From Geobacter sp. (lineage in GTDB: Bacteria; Desulfobacterota; Desulfuromonadia; Geobacterales; Geobacteraceae): a stretch of DNA of 64,000 nucleotides. The position numbers and the translations under genes were made by a program. The DNA is taken from assembly GCA_003490025.1 (NCBI GenBank), contig DNJC01000116.1, positions 4,667 through 68,666 on the forward strand. Reading direction: 5' to 3'. The notes beneath the pieces were generated by a model. The model was not told where the DNA came from. It searched no databases and saw only the letters and a program-made list of their open reading frames with translations. This document shows, piece by piece, positions 1 to 8,898 of this stretch (its first letter is position 1; every line of letters begins with the position of its first letter).

Positions 1-78
1 GGGAAAGGAGCCTACACCCTCCCCGCCCCCGGCCCCGGGACCACGACCACGATCTTCATAACGTTGGAACAACCATGA
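1..78 (+). CDS. possible 3' end of a gene starting upstream of the window
   Basis: Frame 1 is open from the first base to a TGA at 76-78, giving 25 residues rich in Pro, Gly and Thr and ending TIFITLEQP. It stops 16 bases before the next gene, a normal intra-operon distance. No family can be recognised from so short a piece. It could be the tail of a secreted or membrane protein or simply an open stretch. Confidence 0.3.
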   Translation, partial: GKGAYTLPAPGPGTTTTIFITLEQP

Positions 79-94
79 ATATCAGGAGAAAGAA

Positions 95-298
95 ATGAAA
101 AGCGGATTGAAACGCGGAGCAGTGGCACTCATCCTCGCCGCACTCCCCATCCTGTGCCTGTCGGATGCCGGCTGGGCCAACCCGCCGAACCCCCCCGGCT
201 ACGGCGCCACCCCTTCCGTGCCGGTAGGGGGCCCCGGCGTTACCGTTGCGACGACGCTGGCGATAGCCCTCTATGGCATCTGGAAATCCCGCAAGTAG
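95..298 (+). CDS. small exported protein, candidate dedicated exosortase substrate
   Basis: A 67-residue protein with a Sec signal peptide (about residues 1-28, ending AGWA), a short Pro/Gly linker, then a C-terminal tripartite tail: the motif VPVGGPG, a hydrophobic segment (VTVATTLAIALYGIW) and a basic end (KSRK). That layout is the one used by PEP-CTERM and related sorting signals cut by exosortases. Almost nothing lies between signal peptide and sorting tail, so the mature product would be tiny. A clear ribosome binding site (AGGAGAAAG) sets the start. The gene overlaps the exosortase gene by 26 bases, so the two are co-translated, which supports a dedicated enzyme-substrate pair. The substrate assignment is inferred from tail architecture and neighbourhood. 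Confidence 0.7.
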   Translation: MKSGLKRGAVALILAALPILCLSDAGWANPPNPPGYGATPSVPVGGPGVTVATTLAIALYGIWKSRK

Positions 299-1280
299 CG
301 CCCCCCGGGCGCCGACGACGCCGGGGCTTTCCTACGCGGTGCAGTTCCTCCTCGCGGCGACGCTGGTGGCGGGAATCTGCGCCCGGTGGAGCGTCGTCGT
401 CTCCGATCTCGCGCTGAAGGTCACCCTGGCGGACACGCGGGCGCTCGGCCGCCTCCTCGGGCTCACCCTGGGGGGAAGCGGCGATATCCTGAGCGTGAAC
501 GGCTTCGCCATGCGGATCATCTTCGAGTGCACCGCGCTGCAGTACGTCCTGATCCTCGCCCTCGCCATGCTCCTCTACACCGGTCACGGCATCGGCTACC
601 GGCTCTTCGGGGTGGTCGTCGCCTGCGTCGCCATCCTCGCCGCCAACGCGCTGCGCCTGATCGTCACCGGAATGATCGGCTCCGTCTCGGAAGCGGGCTT
701 CCACTTCGTGCACGAATACCTCTGGGTGGCCCTCTTCGCCCTGCTGGTCTTCGGCATCTGGAAGGTCTGGGCCGACGGCAGGTTCAGGGTGGGGAGAAAG
801 GCGTGGCTTAGGAGCGGCCAGGTGCTCGCCTGCAGCGGCCTGGTCTTCATGCTCCTCTTCGCCTGCAAGGATTTCCACTACCGGGCGCTGGCGGCGCTCG
901 CCACGCCGCTTTTCCAACTCCTTCTGGCAGATCCCGAGGCGCAGGTGACCTGGAACGGGATGCTGCAGTTCAGCCAGGGGGGAATGAAGGTGAAGATAGG
1001 GAACTACTTCGAACTCGCCAATCTGGCGGTCTACCTGGGGCTCGTGCTCCCGAGGATGGGGGAAGGGGGGAAGATGCGCTGCGCCGCCCTGGTGGGGCTG
1101 CTGCTTCTGGTGGTCACCTACGCGGAGTTCATCGCGATACTGGGGACTAACTGCCTGAGGCACGCGGAGAGGGCGGCGCTGTACCAGGGGACCGGGACGG
1201 GGGTGCTCCTGGCCCTCCCGATGGCGGTGTACTGGATGGTGCTGCGTCTTTCGGAGGAAAAAGGGGGAGGGCGGGCTTAG
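273..1280 (+). CDS. exosortase/archaeosortase family membrane protease with C-terminal extension
   Basis: A polytopic membrane protein of 335 residues. The N-terminal half carries the three exosortase signatures in order: the catalytic cysteine context FECTALQYV in a membrane segment, NALRLIVTG with the conserved Arg, and FHFVHEYLW with the conserved His. Exosortases cut sorting tails of exported proteins at the inner membrane and may transfer them to another molecule. Small single-target exosortases end soon after the His; this one continues for about 160 residues with roughly three or four further hydrophobic segments and a soluble loop of unknown role. No Shine-Dalgarno precedes the start, which lies inside the 67-residue substrate gene, so translation is probably coupled. 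The 3' end overlaps the convergent binding-protein gene by four bases. Confidence 0.8.
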   Translation: MASGNPASSAPRAPTTPGLSYAVQFLLAATLVAGICARWSVVVSDLALKVTLADTRALGRLLGLTLGGSGDILSVNGFAMRIIFECTALQYVLILALAMLLYTGHGIGYRLFGVVVACVAILAANALRLIVTGMIGSVSEAGFHFVHEYLWVALFALLVFGIWKVWADGRFRVGRKAWLRSGQVLACSGLVFMLLFACKDFHYRALAALATPLFQLLLADPEAQVTWNGMLQFSQGGMKVKIGNYFELANLAVYLGLVLPRMGEGGKMRCAALVGLLLLVVTYAEFIAILGTNCLRHAERAALYQGTGTGVLLALPMAVYWMVLRLSEEKGGGRA

Positions 1281-2131
1281 GGCAGCTTCAGCCCCAGCGA
1301 CCGCAGCACGCTTTCGTTGTTGTGCTGCTGCACCTTCCTGGGATCCAGCACCGGGACCTTGCGCGAGGTTCCCCCCCTGAGCAGGGAGAGCGCCAGTTCG
1401 CCCGCCTGCACCCCCATGTCGAGGGGGTCGATGTCGAGGGCGGCGGCCGCCCCCTCTCTCAGGTACTCGCAGGTGAAGGTGACCGTCGGGACGTTGTGCG
1501 CCATAGAGAAGAGCAAAAACGCCTCCAGGTTCACCGTGGTGACCACGGTGCTGTCCGGCAGCATCCAGAGGGCGTCCACGCTCTCCTTCATCATTTCCAG
1601 CTTCGACTGAAGCTCGCGCGGGTCGTGCACCGGCTCGGCCACGAGCTTCAACCCCCGCTGCCTCGACTCGGCCAGCGCCCTCTTCAGGTAAAGCCCCGTC
1701 TTCTTCGGGTTGTAGAGAACGCCCACCCGCCCCGCCCCCAGCGCATCGAACAGCCTGAAGTACTGCTCCGGCGCGACCGTCATGGCCACCCCTCCCACGT
1801 TGCCCGGGGAGTGCTTCCCGAGGTTCAGGGAGAGCGCCAGCATGGAGACGACCGGTACCTCGCGCACCTTCCTGCACGCCTCCAGCGCCTTGTCCCCCAC
1901 CGCCAGGACCAGGCGGGGACGCTCCTCCCTGACCATCCGCTGTACGTCGATCTCGGCGAAATCGGTCATCACCAGGGTCTGCTCGGTGAGCTTGCAGGTC
2001 GACCGGAAACCCCGCAGCGCCTTTTCGTAGGCCTGACTGCGGCTCGACTGCAGGACCAGTATCTCGGCTCCCCAGGCGGGGGCCTGCAGGGCCATGATAA
2101 CGGCCATTATGAGCAGGGAGAGGTAGCGCAT
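1277..2131 (-). CDS. ABC-type substrate-binding protein (PF04392-like), periplasmic
   Basis: A 284-residue protein with a signal peptide (residues 1-21, ending APAWG) and the two-lobed periplasmic-binding fold of the ABC_sub_bind family, often annotated as Trp/Tyr-type binding proteins. Family-like stretches include ERPRLVLAVGDKALE, VGVLYNPKKTGLYL, DALWMLPDSTVV and PTVTFTCEYLREGAAAALDIDP. Its start codon overlaps the stop of the TonB receptor (ATGA), indicating translational coupling. No ABC permease or ATPase lies next to it, so the binding protein may deliver the ligand of the receptor to a transporter encoded elsewhere, or act as a sensor. The ligand cannot be deduced. Confidence 0.8.
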   Translation of the reverse strand: MRYLSLLIMAVIMALQAPAWGAEILVLQSSRSQAYEKALRGFRSTCKLTEQTLVMTDFAEIDVQRMVREERPRLVLAVGDKALEACRKVREVPVVSMLALSLNLGKHSPGNVGGVAMTVAPEQYFRLFDALGAGRVGVLYNPKKTGLYLKRALAESRQRGLKLVAEPVHDPRELQSKLEMMKESVDALWMLPDSTVVTTVNLEAFLLFSMAHNVPTVTFTCEYLREGAAAALDIDPLDMGVQAGELALSLLRGGTSRKVPVLDPRKVQQHNNESVLRSLGLKLP

Positions 2132-4008
2132 CAGAAGCGGAACCTCCCGCCCAGCTCGACCCAGCGCGGTGCGTTGGGGCGGAAGTCGTACTGGTAGAGC
2201 TTGCCGTCGAAGATGTTGCGGACCGAGAAGAAGAGTTCCGGCGCATTATCCGAGCGGGGGAGAAGCTTCTGGGTGACATGGAGGTCCCAGAGCATCGCCT
2301 GTCCCTTGGCGCCGGGAGTGGTCAGGTACCAGTCGGAGTAGTTCCCGGTTACGAGTGCGGTGAGGCCGAGATCGGGGTTGTCGTAGTTGAGGCCGACCTT
2401 CACCGCCTGCCGGGGGCCGCTCTCGCTGCTGGAGAGCTTCTCGTGGGTGCGCCTGTCGCGAGAGTCGGTGAAGGTGAAGGCGCCGGTCAGTGAGAAGCGG
2501 TAGATCGGGGAGGTGCGGACCTCGAAGTCGAAGCCGTGCCTGGTCTCTTGCGCCTTGTAGATCATCCCGGTCTGGTAGTCCAGGTTCTGGACGTCCCATA
2601 TGTTGTTGTAGTACAGCGTCCCCTTGAGCCAGAGGTAGGGGATCCCGGTGCTCTCGAATCCCCCCTGCACGGTCCGCACCTGCTGCAGTTCGCGCTGCAC
2701 CTCCCCGTTTTGCGACCCGAAATAGGTGATCATCGGCATGCTGTAGCCTCGGGCGGCATAGCCCCGCAAAAGGGTGCTGCCGGTGAGGCGGAAGGTCGCT
2801 CCCAGCGTGTAGCTGGCAGGGTCCTCCAGGAGGTTCAGGTCGTCCAGCCGGATGCCGGGGAGGATGGAGAGCCTGCCGAGGGTCCAGGTGCCGTTCAGGT
2901 AGGCGCAGCGGCGTTCCAGTGAGATGTCGGTGTTGGTCTGCGGCAACCTGCGGACGAACTCGCGCTGCCGGAGGTCGGTGTGCTCGAACTCCACACCTCC
3001 CTTCACCCCGTTTTGCGCGTCCCCCCAGTTGAGCGCGGCGCCCCCCCCCTGGTATGCCTCCCGCAAGACGTAGTCCATGAAGAGCTGCTGCTGCGCCAGC
3101 AGGTAACGCTTGTCCAGGGCGTCCCTGGTCCCCCCCCGGCCGTTCAGCTCCAGTCCGAGACGCTCCGCGAGTGGGTATTGCACCGAGAGCGAGCCGTTGA
3201 GGTACCGGACCGTGGCGGTCTGGGAGAAGTTGAAGGCGGTCGACTCCTGGATCCCCGCGTCGTTGTGCCTCGTGTCGATGCCGAGGGCGATCTTGCCGCC
3301 GTTGGGGAGGTCGTAGGTGAGCTTGCCGAAACCGTGTCTCAGGTAGACGTCGTTGCCGCGGACCAGACCGTCGGAGCGGAGGGCTCCACCGGTGAGGTAG
3401 TAGCCCAGGCGTTCCACCGTGCCGCTCGCTTCGGCGCGCAGGTCGCTGGTCGAGTCCTTGCCGGTGGAGGCCGAGACGAGGCCGGTCGCCCGCCTGTCGG
3501 GGGAGGGGCTCTTGGTGATGATGTTGATCACCCCCCCCAGCGCGGAGCCCCAGGCGGCGGAGGCCGCACCCTTGATCACCTCGATCCGCTCGACCATCTG
3601 CGCCGGGATGCTCCCGATGTGCGCCAGGTTGTCCGCGCCGAGGAAGTTCTGCGGCACCCCGTCTATCTGCACCAGGATGTGCCGGTTGTTGGCCCCCAGC
3701 ACGTTGTACAGCACTATGCCGCCCGGGGTCTGCAAAGCGTCCACCTGTACCCCGGGCACCGTGTTGAGGACGTCGGCGACCGTGTGGGCGTTGAGGCGGG
3801 CTATCTCTTCGGAGGTGACTACGGTGACGTTTTCGGCGATGGTCGACGCGGGGCGGGGGAAGCGCGAAACGGCCCCCTCCTCGTAGCTGGAGAGGCCGAG
3901 GGAACGGGTGACCTCGTCCCGATCCTCCCCGAGGGCCGGGACGGCGAAGAGCGCCAGCAGGAGCGCGGCGGCAATCGGGAACTGTATGTGGATAGATCTT
4001 GTGGCCAA
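2131..4008 (-). CDS. TonB-dependent outer-membrane receptor
   Basis: A 625-residue protein with a signal peptide (about residues 1-27, ending VPALG), a plug domain (about 50-160) and a 22-strand-type barrel ending in the aromatic residue of GGRFRF, as required for outer-membrane assembly. Plug hallmarks are visible: TVADVLNTVPGVQVD, RHILVQIDGVP, IEVIKGAASAAWGSALGGVINIIT. It imports a scarce solute (metal chelate, corrinoid or similar) using energy from TonB. The only in-frame start near the signal peptide is TTG at 4008, with a weak ribosome binding site. It is the first gene of a two-gene unit with the binding protein. No cobalamin riboswitch or Fur-box-like sequence was recognised upstream. 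Confidence 0.88.
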   Translation of the reverse strand: MATRSIHIQFPIAAALLLALFAVPALGEDRDEVTRSLGLSSYEEGAVSRFPRPASTIAENVTVVTSEEIARLNAHTVADVLNTVPGVQVDALQTPGGIVLYNVLGANNRHILVQIDGVPQNFLGADNLAHIGSIPAQMVERIEVIKGAASAAWGSALGGVINIITKSPSPDRRATGLVSASTGKDSTSDLRAEASGTVERLGYYLTGGALRSDGLVRGNDVYLRHGFGKLTYDLPNGGKIALGIDTRHNDAGIQESTAFNFSQTATVRYLNGSLSVQYPLAERLGLELNGRGGTRDALDKRYLLAQQQLFMDYVLREAYQGGGAALNWGDAQNGVKGGVEFEHTDLRQREFVRRLPQTNTDISLERRCAYLNGTWTLGRLSILPGIRLDDLNLLEDPASYTLGATFRLTGSTLLRGYAARGYSMPMITYFGSQNGEVQRELQQVRTVQGGFESTGIPYLWLKGTLYYNNIWDVQNLDYQTGMIYKAQETRHGFDFEVRTSPIYRFSLTGAFTFTDSRDRRTHEKLSSSESGPRQAVKVGLNYDNPDLGLTALVTGNYSDWYLTTPGAKGQAMLWDLHVTQKLLPRSDNAPELFFSVRNIFDGKLYQYDFRPNAPRWVELGGRFRF

Positions 4009-4426
4009 AAATGGTGCCTATAAGCAACAAAAAATACAAGTTTCTGCATGAAAAACAGGGAATATAGCCGGAAAATACAAGTAATTGTCCTACCAGTTTG
4101 CGGCATTTCTGTCAAAGGTTTTTCCATTATTCCTTATTAAGCAAGTAGTGGTATCACAGTGTAATACTTCGTGTAAACCGCGTCCTCCATGTACGTACTA
4201 TATATTTGGCTACTGTGCCACAACGCCTCCTTGTGAGTAGCGTGACGGAGTGTTGTCAATGCTGAGACAGTGTTTCATGCCAGCGGCATGCTTTAAAGGC
4301 AATGAAGAAACTGTACGATCCGGCCGGTGGAGTTCATCAAGGAAAAGCGCGGGGGGAGGATCTACTGGACTGGATGAGAAACGGTGGGGGCCTCGGTGTC
4401 GGTGCCGATAACCCGGGAGGAGCTGG
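4009..4426. other. intergenic region upstream of the receptor
   Basis: About 420 bases without a convincing gene. The part next to the receptor is AT-rich and presumably holds its promoter. One inverted repeat, CATGCC-AGC-GGCATG at 4276-4290, could be an operator or a weak terminator for the small cysteine-rich gene that ends at 4427; it lacks a T-tract. An open frame starting at 4302 runs across the opposite strand of the next gene and is not considered real. Confidence 0.5.
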
Positions 4427-4684
4427 TCACTCCATCATCTTCCTGATCATGCCGGCGAGGGTCCTTGCCTCGTCGCAATCGGAGTTGCAGGCATCAAGCT
4501 CCATGCCGCACCTGGTTTCCTCGGCGTCTTTCGCCTTCGACGCCTCGGTCGGGACTTCAGCCCTGCACGCGGCGAACTCGGTGGCGCACTTCGCCTTGCA
4601 GACCTCGAGTTCCTCGTCGGGAGTCCGCGCACCCAGAAGAAAAGGTGCCTGTAACAGCATCAAGATGCAGATCGCCTTGCGCAC
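4427..4684 (-). CDS. small exported protein with mirror-symmetric cysteine spacing
   Basis: An 85-residue protein with a hydrophobic signal sequence (about residues 3-19). A GTG start at 4684 is chosen because GGAGGGAG lies just upstream; a TTG five codons earlier would overlap that site. The mature part is alpha-helical in character and holds six cysteines spaced C-x3-C-x6-C, a linker of about 20 residues, then C-x6-C-x3-C. This mirror pattern suggests a disulfide-linked helical hairpin, comparable in principle to CX3C/CX9C-type twin-cysteine folds, or a metal site. There is no CXXCH. It is monocistronic and its function is unknown. Confidence 0.6.
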   Translation of the reverse strand: MRKAICILMLLQAPFLLGARTPDEELEVCKAKCATEFAACRAEVPTEASKAKDAEETRCGMELDACNSDCDEARTLAGMIRKMME

Positions 4685-4783
4685 GTGCTCCCTCCTCAAC
4701 CTGTCGGCCGCCGCGGTGCGAAGGCGACATGGGTCGCTAAAGCGTTTATCATAGTTTCCCCCCCGTGCTCAAGCCTTATCTAA

Positions 4784-4813
4784 TGTAGGGGCGAATAATC
4801 ATTCGCCCCTACA
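4784..4813. repeat. dispersed palindromic repeat, family A, copy 1
   Basis: A perfect palindrome with arms TGTAGGGGCGAAT and ATTCGCCCCTACA around AATC. Further copies lie at 8871-8898, 14953-14980 and 52219-52246. All are at gene ends or between genes. This copy sits next to the terminator of the first octaheme cytochrome. Confidence 0.85.
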
Positions 4814-4814
4814 C

Positions 4815-4846
4815 AAGAAAAAGGCCCGGAGCTTTCGCTCCGGGCC
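4815..4846 (-). terminator. rho-independent terminator of octaheme cytochrome 1
   Basis: Read on the minus strand, GGCCCGGAGC-loop-GCTCCGGGCC (4823-4846) is followed by a T-tract. The same hairpin follows the second octaheme cytochrome at 9998-10021, part of a longer near-identical block. Confidence 0.9.
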
Positions 4847-4882
4847 TAAGGTTACTGCATCACATGGTAGGACTGTTTCCCA

Positions 4883-7800
4883 TTACTTGGGAATGGTCAC
4901 GATAACCGCCTTCGAGCTTACCAGGGTGGTCCCTTTGAAGAGCTGGATCGTGGTCTTGTACTTGTACACGTCGTCAGTAAGAACTGCGGGAGTACCATTG
5001 TCGTTCAGGTACTTCGCGTAACGCGCGTACTGGTGCTGCTGGCTGTAGGTCTGCGGAGCGGTGGTCCCTGTAGCGGATATCACAACCGCCTTGCTGCCGT
5101 CGCCCCAGTTGTACTTCACCGAGTCGTATTCCGTGCCGGGGACGAGGGTGTCGATGGTAACCGGTACGGTGGTCATGCTCTTGGTGATGGTGTACTGTGC
5201 GCCGACCGTCGGGGTGATGGTGGTGGTCACCGGTGCCGTGATGACGTCGGTGGGGGTTACGGTGACGTACTGCGGCTCGGTGACGTTCACCCTCTGCAGC
5301 TTGGTCACGATCTGCCCGTCCGGGTTGACCGCGGTGAGGGTGATCCTCCAGGTGCCCGCCTTGTTGAAGGTGATGCTGGCGTGGGTCCCGTCAGTTACCG
5401 TCACGGTCGCGCCGGTTCCTGCGTTCTGGTCCCAGCTGTACTTGGTGTAGCTGTTGACGGCGGAGGTTACCACCAGCGGGTAGGCGGCCCCTCTGGTCAG
5501 CGCAATGGTGCTGAAGTCGGAGGAGGTTGCGCCGTTGATGGTGAAGGCTGCCACCGGTGCGGTTGCGGCGGTCATGCCGACGCTGTCCTTGCTGATGCCG
5601 TTCAGGTAGGTGACGTATGCGGCACGGGTGGTGTAAGTGCCGGACGGACGCACGATGGAAGCGGACTTCCAGAGCTTCCCTTTGAGGCCGAACGGACCTA
5701 CGTCGGACTGCGAGCTGATGCGGATCTTCTTGGTGCCTTTCGCGGTCAGCTTCAGGCCGCCGTTGTTAGCCGCGACGGCGAAGTCGGGGTTGTCGGTGAA
5801 CGCTGCGCCCAGTGCGGTGATCAGGCCGTCGATGCTGGTGACCTTGTCGTCGCCTACCGACTTGGTGCGGGTGGTAACGGTCGCGCCGTCGAGTACCTCG
5901 ACCTTGAGGGTCCAGCCGAGGGTGGAGGTGGCGCCTTTCTTGGCTGCGTTGCCGAGGACGGTTGCATCCTCGCAGTAGAACGGAGAGAAGTTGCCGTTGG
6001 CGTCCGTCCCGCAGGCCGTGGCGATGGTGCCGCCCTGGATAGGCGTGTTAAGGTCATACCACTGATCGTCGAGGGTCTGGAAGGTCTGCTCGTACATCAC
6101 CTCGCTGCGATCGATGTTCAGGAGGGTCTGGCCTGCAGTCTTAGCCTTCACGTTCGGCGTGTCGAACTTGGAGAGGAGCTTGACCGGCACGGAGCGCTTG
6201 CCGTCCTTGGTGAAGACGTTCGGGTGCGAGTCGGTGGCGTCCACCAGGCCGTTGACCTTGGTGTAGGCGGTGACCTGGTCGGAGTCGAAGGAGAACTTGC
6301 CCTCGAGGTTGCCGTTGATCGGGTAGGTGCCGTTGTAGAAGCCGCCGGCGGTGTATGCCGCGCCGGTCGTGTTGTCCGGATCGTTGGCCGCGACGGTGGT
6401 GCCGGCTGCGCTGTGGCACTCCTTGCAACCCTTGACGCCCCAGGCCTTGTCGGCGCCCGCGATGTCGTGGCTCGCCTTGAACGGAACCATCAGGAAGGAG
6501 AGCTTCGGCAGGAAGGCGTTGGTGACTGCACCGTTCGCACTGCCGTCAGCAAGGTTCGGCTTGACGTCAACCGCGGCGTCCAGGCCGAGCTGGGCCTTGA
6601 TCCCTGCGACCAGTTTCGACTTCTGAGTGTTGATCTCGGTAGCGTCGATATTGCCGTCATGGGCAAGTGCATGCAGGCCGTTGGCGATGTTGACGTTGTT
6701 GACGTGGGTCTGCAGCAGCGGATCCATCCCCGCCTCGCGACCGTCATTGTTGATGTCGAGACCGCCGTTTGCGAACTTCAGGCCGTTCATGTCGCGCCAG
6801 AAGAAGGAGGTCAGGAGGTTGGCGGCGTAAATTTTGCCGCCCTGCCAGTGGATGGCGGTGCCGTTGGCCATGTCCTTGGCGACGTATTCGCTGTCGTGCA
6901 GCGCCACGCGCCCTTCCTCGTCCGCGCCGGTGCCGTCGACGAAGGCGCCGCCGGTGAAGCCGGACTTCTTGATGTGGCAGGCGGTGCAGTCGATCAGGTC
7001 GATGTGGCTGACCTTGGTGGTGGTACCGGTGAAGTTTTTGAAGACGACCTTGGCGTCAAGACCTGCCCTGGTATGGGCTGCGCGGGAGTCGGGTGCGCCG
7101 TAGGTGAGGTAGGTCGGGACGGCGGCGGGCTCGTGGCAGCCGGCGCAGTCCTTGAACTCCTTCTTGTCCATCTGGTTCCAGAGGGCGTCAAACGGAGATG
7201 CGCCGCCCTTGGCCGGATCGCACATCCCGAGCTTCGCGGTGGTCACCAGGCCGTCGGTCCCGACGTTGGTGTCCTTGTCCATCCGCTCGTGGCACCCCAT
7301 GCAGCCGAGGGCGCCGTGAACGTCCTTCTGGACGCCGTCGACGCTCCACATCTCGCCGCGCTTCTTCCAGTCGACCTGGTACTTCTCTTCGCTGGTGCCG
7401 AGGTGGCAGGAGGTGCACTGGTTGGATGCCGGCTGTTTGTTGAGCTTTACGCTCAGGTCGACTGTAAGTTCTCCGGCCAGGTTGGGCTTGACCGAGGTGC
7501 TGTTGTAGAAGACGGTGGTGCCGTTCACAGCGCTGAGGGCGAAGTTGGCGCCCAGGGCGCGGGATGCGTCGAAGTGGCCCTCGCGGATCGCTTCCTTGCG
7601 CTTGGCCCAGTCGTAGTCCTTCTGGTGGCAGATGAGGCAGTCCATCTCGAGGACGCCGGTCTCCGCGTAGTTCTGGACCACGACGTTACCCCGGCTGGCG
7701 GGGGTCGGGTTGAAGATGTCGATCAGCGCGTTGAAGGCGGTGACCGCGGAGCCGAAGACGTAGTCGCGCAGCGAGGTGCGGTTGGCCGGAGAGTAGGTGG

Positions 7801-8521
7801 CGCTGACGCCCGGAGTGATCATGTACTCCATCATGCCGCCGCCGACATGGCACTCGCCGCAGTCGCGCATCTCGCCTGCGACCGAGTTGTCCGCCCTCTT
7901 GGCGAAGCCGGCGGCGTCGGTGAAGTCGAACGGGGTGTACGCCGGCGTAGTTACGAGGGCGCTAGCTGCGGTTTGCCCGTCAGGGAGATTCTTGCCGAAC
8001 GGGGTGCTGGTGAATTTCGCATTGGTGCCGTCGTAGGTGCTGCCGTTACCGTCCTGGTACATTCTCGCCAACTGGCGAGCGGAAGGCGGTCACCAGGACC
8101 CCACGTGGCCCGGGCTCTGGACCCAGTTCTTGGCCTGGGGGCCGGCGCCGGCGCGCCACTTGTCACCGCCGCCGCTAGCGTTGATGACCGGGTTCCAGGC
8201 GTCGATGTTGAACGGGTTGAAGCCGCGGATCTCGTTGGCGCCCAGCTGGGCGTGGTACGAGTGCTGCTCGATCTGGTTGTAGCTGTACGCCGCCTTGCCG
8301 GAGCCGCTGCCGTGGCAGCCGCTGGTAAAGCAGGTCGTCTTCATGCTGAAGGCCTTGGCCGAGCCGTTCGTGTTCTTGACGATGGCGGCTCCGTCCGGGT
8401 CCCTCAGCACGATCGCGTCGTGGTCTGCGGGAGAGGCGAACGCCATTCCCGCTCCGATCCCTAAAAGGGCGGCGCAGGAAACGACGGCTGCCGCTCTCCT
8501 GGTTGACTTACGTTTCATCAT
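4883..8521 (-). CDS. octaheme c-type cytochrome 1, predicted selenoprotein (UGA at 8090-8092)
   Basis: Reading through one in-frame TGA gives an exported protein of 1212 residues with Sec at 144. Order: signal peptide (1-30); an N-terminal heme-like site C-x4-CH; the segment GHVGSW-Sec-PPSARQLA; seven CXXCH sites (CGECH, CLICH, CTSCH, CMGCH, CAGCH, CTACH, CKECH); a long insert region; and two PKD-like beta-sandwich repeats at the C-terminus (for example GTGATVTVTDGTHASITFNKAGTWRITLTA, then YNWGDGSKA). That makes eight potential hemes, so the likely role is periplasmic or outer-surface electron transfer or an oxyanion-type reductase. Without read-through, the N-terminal piece (143 residues) and the rest would be separate ORFs. 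A paralog with the same arrangement is at 10058-14416. Multiheme cytochrome selenoproteins have precedent in Geobacter (ExtKL annotation), but I cannot show that this is that family. A sigma-54-like promoter and palindromes lie upstream. Confidence 0.8.
8064..8079 (-). promoter_or_regulatory. candidate SECIS hairpin in cytochrome 1
   Basis: Ten bases after the TGA, CTCGCC pairs with GGCGAG around the loop AGTT. The 6-bp stem, small loop with G in the second position, and UGA-to-loop distance of 16 bases fit the bacterial SECIS model. Cytochrome 2 has the same geometry with two compensatory pair changes. Confidence 0.7.
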
Positions 8522-8629
8522 GGTCTCCTTTTTTCAATTCGATAGTAGTCCGTCATGATGCCGCGGCCGGCATGGGGGTACCGGTCGGGTGCTGCCATGC
8601 ATCAGCTTTAAGAGAGCCGTTCTCTCTTT

Positions 8630-8645
8630 AGCACGCAGCGTGCCC
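8630..8645 (-). promoter_or_regulatory. sigma-54-type promoter of octaheme cytochrome 1
   Basis: Minus-strand GGGCACGCTGCGTGCT matches TGGCACG-N4-TTGCT at all but two informative positions and keeps the exact GG-N10-GC spacing. It leaves a leader of about 95 bases before the start codon. Confidence 0.55.
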
Positions 8646-8750
8646 GGGCGCGGGTTTTTGCGCACAATTCCGTAAGTGCCCTGAATAGCGTCACATTATT
8701 TGATGCACATTTCCTTGCGCCGCGGCGGCTGGGGAGGGTGGGGCGGAAAG

Positions 8751-8799
8751 CTGGGGTATTTACCCCAGAGGTTTCGGCAATCCGGGGTTTTTACCCCAG
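8751..8799. promoter_or_regulatory. two GGGGT-N4-ACCCC palindromes, candidate enhancer-binding sites
   Basis: CTGGGGTATTTACCCCAG (8751-8768, perfect palindrome) and CCGGGGTTTTTACCCCAG (8782-8799) are 31 bases apart, about three helical turns. They lie 105-170 bases upstream of the sigma-54-like promoter, the usual place for an enhancer-binding protein. Related sites lie upstream of cytochrome 2, the tetraheme cytochrome and the Sel1/kinase operon. Confidence 0.6.
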
Positions 8800-8818
8800 T
8801 AGGCGCCGGGGGATGGGC

Positions 8819-8855
8819 AAAAAAAAACGGGACGGATGTCTGCACATCCGTCCCG
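8819..8855 (-). terminator. rho-independent terminator of the parvulin gene
   Basis: CGGGACGGATGT-CTGC-ACATCCGTCCCG, followed on the minus strand by nine T residues. Confidence 0.92.
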
Positions 8856-8870
8856 CTTCTTCGATCGCCG

Positions 8871-8898
8871 GTAGGGGCGAATGATTATTCGCCCCTAC
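8871..8898. repeat. dispersed palindromic repeat, family A, copy 2
   Basis: Arms GTAGGGGCGAAT and ATTCGCCCCTAC with a four-base centre. On the minus strand the repeat supplies the TAG stop codon of the parvulin gene (8895-8897). Confidence 0.85.

Larger units (their letters stand above)
8522..8829. other. regulatory region of octaheme cytochrome 1
   Basis: This gene-free stretch of about 300 bases holds the Shine-Dalgarno (minus-strand GGAG before 8521), a long 5' leader, the sigma-54-like promoter at 8630-8645 and two strong palindromes at 8751-8799. The parvulin terminator follows. Confidence 0.6.

Noticed and set aside
4009..4300. Cobalamin riboswitch upstream of the TonB receptor
   Set aside because: No B12-box-like sequence or conserved core could be found on the minus strand.
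4302..4754. Plus-strand open frame of 150 codons
   Set aside because: It lies mostly antisense to the cysteine-rich exported protein, has no ribosome binding site and no recognisable motif.
8090..8092. Reading the TGA in cytochrome 1 (and 13964-13966 in cytochrome 2) as ordinary nonsense mutations
   Set aside because: Two independent decays at the same motif with open frames on both sides and matching hairpins are unlikely. It remains the main alternative.
8735..8760. GGGGCGGAAAGC resembling part of a GEMM riboswitch
   Set aside because: The upstream AAACC segment, first hairpin and closing stem are absent. The resemblance is short and probably chance.
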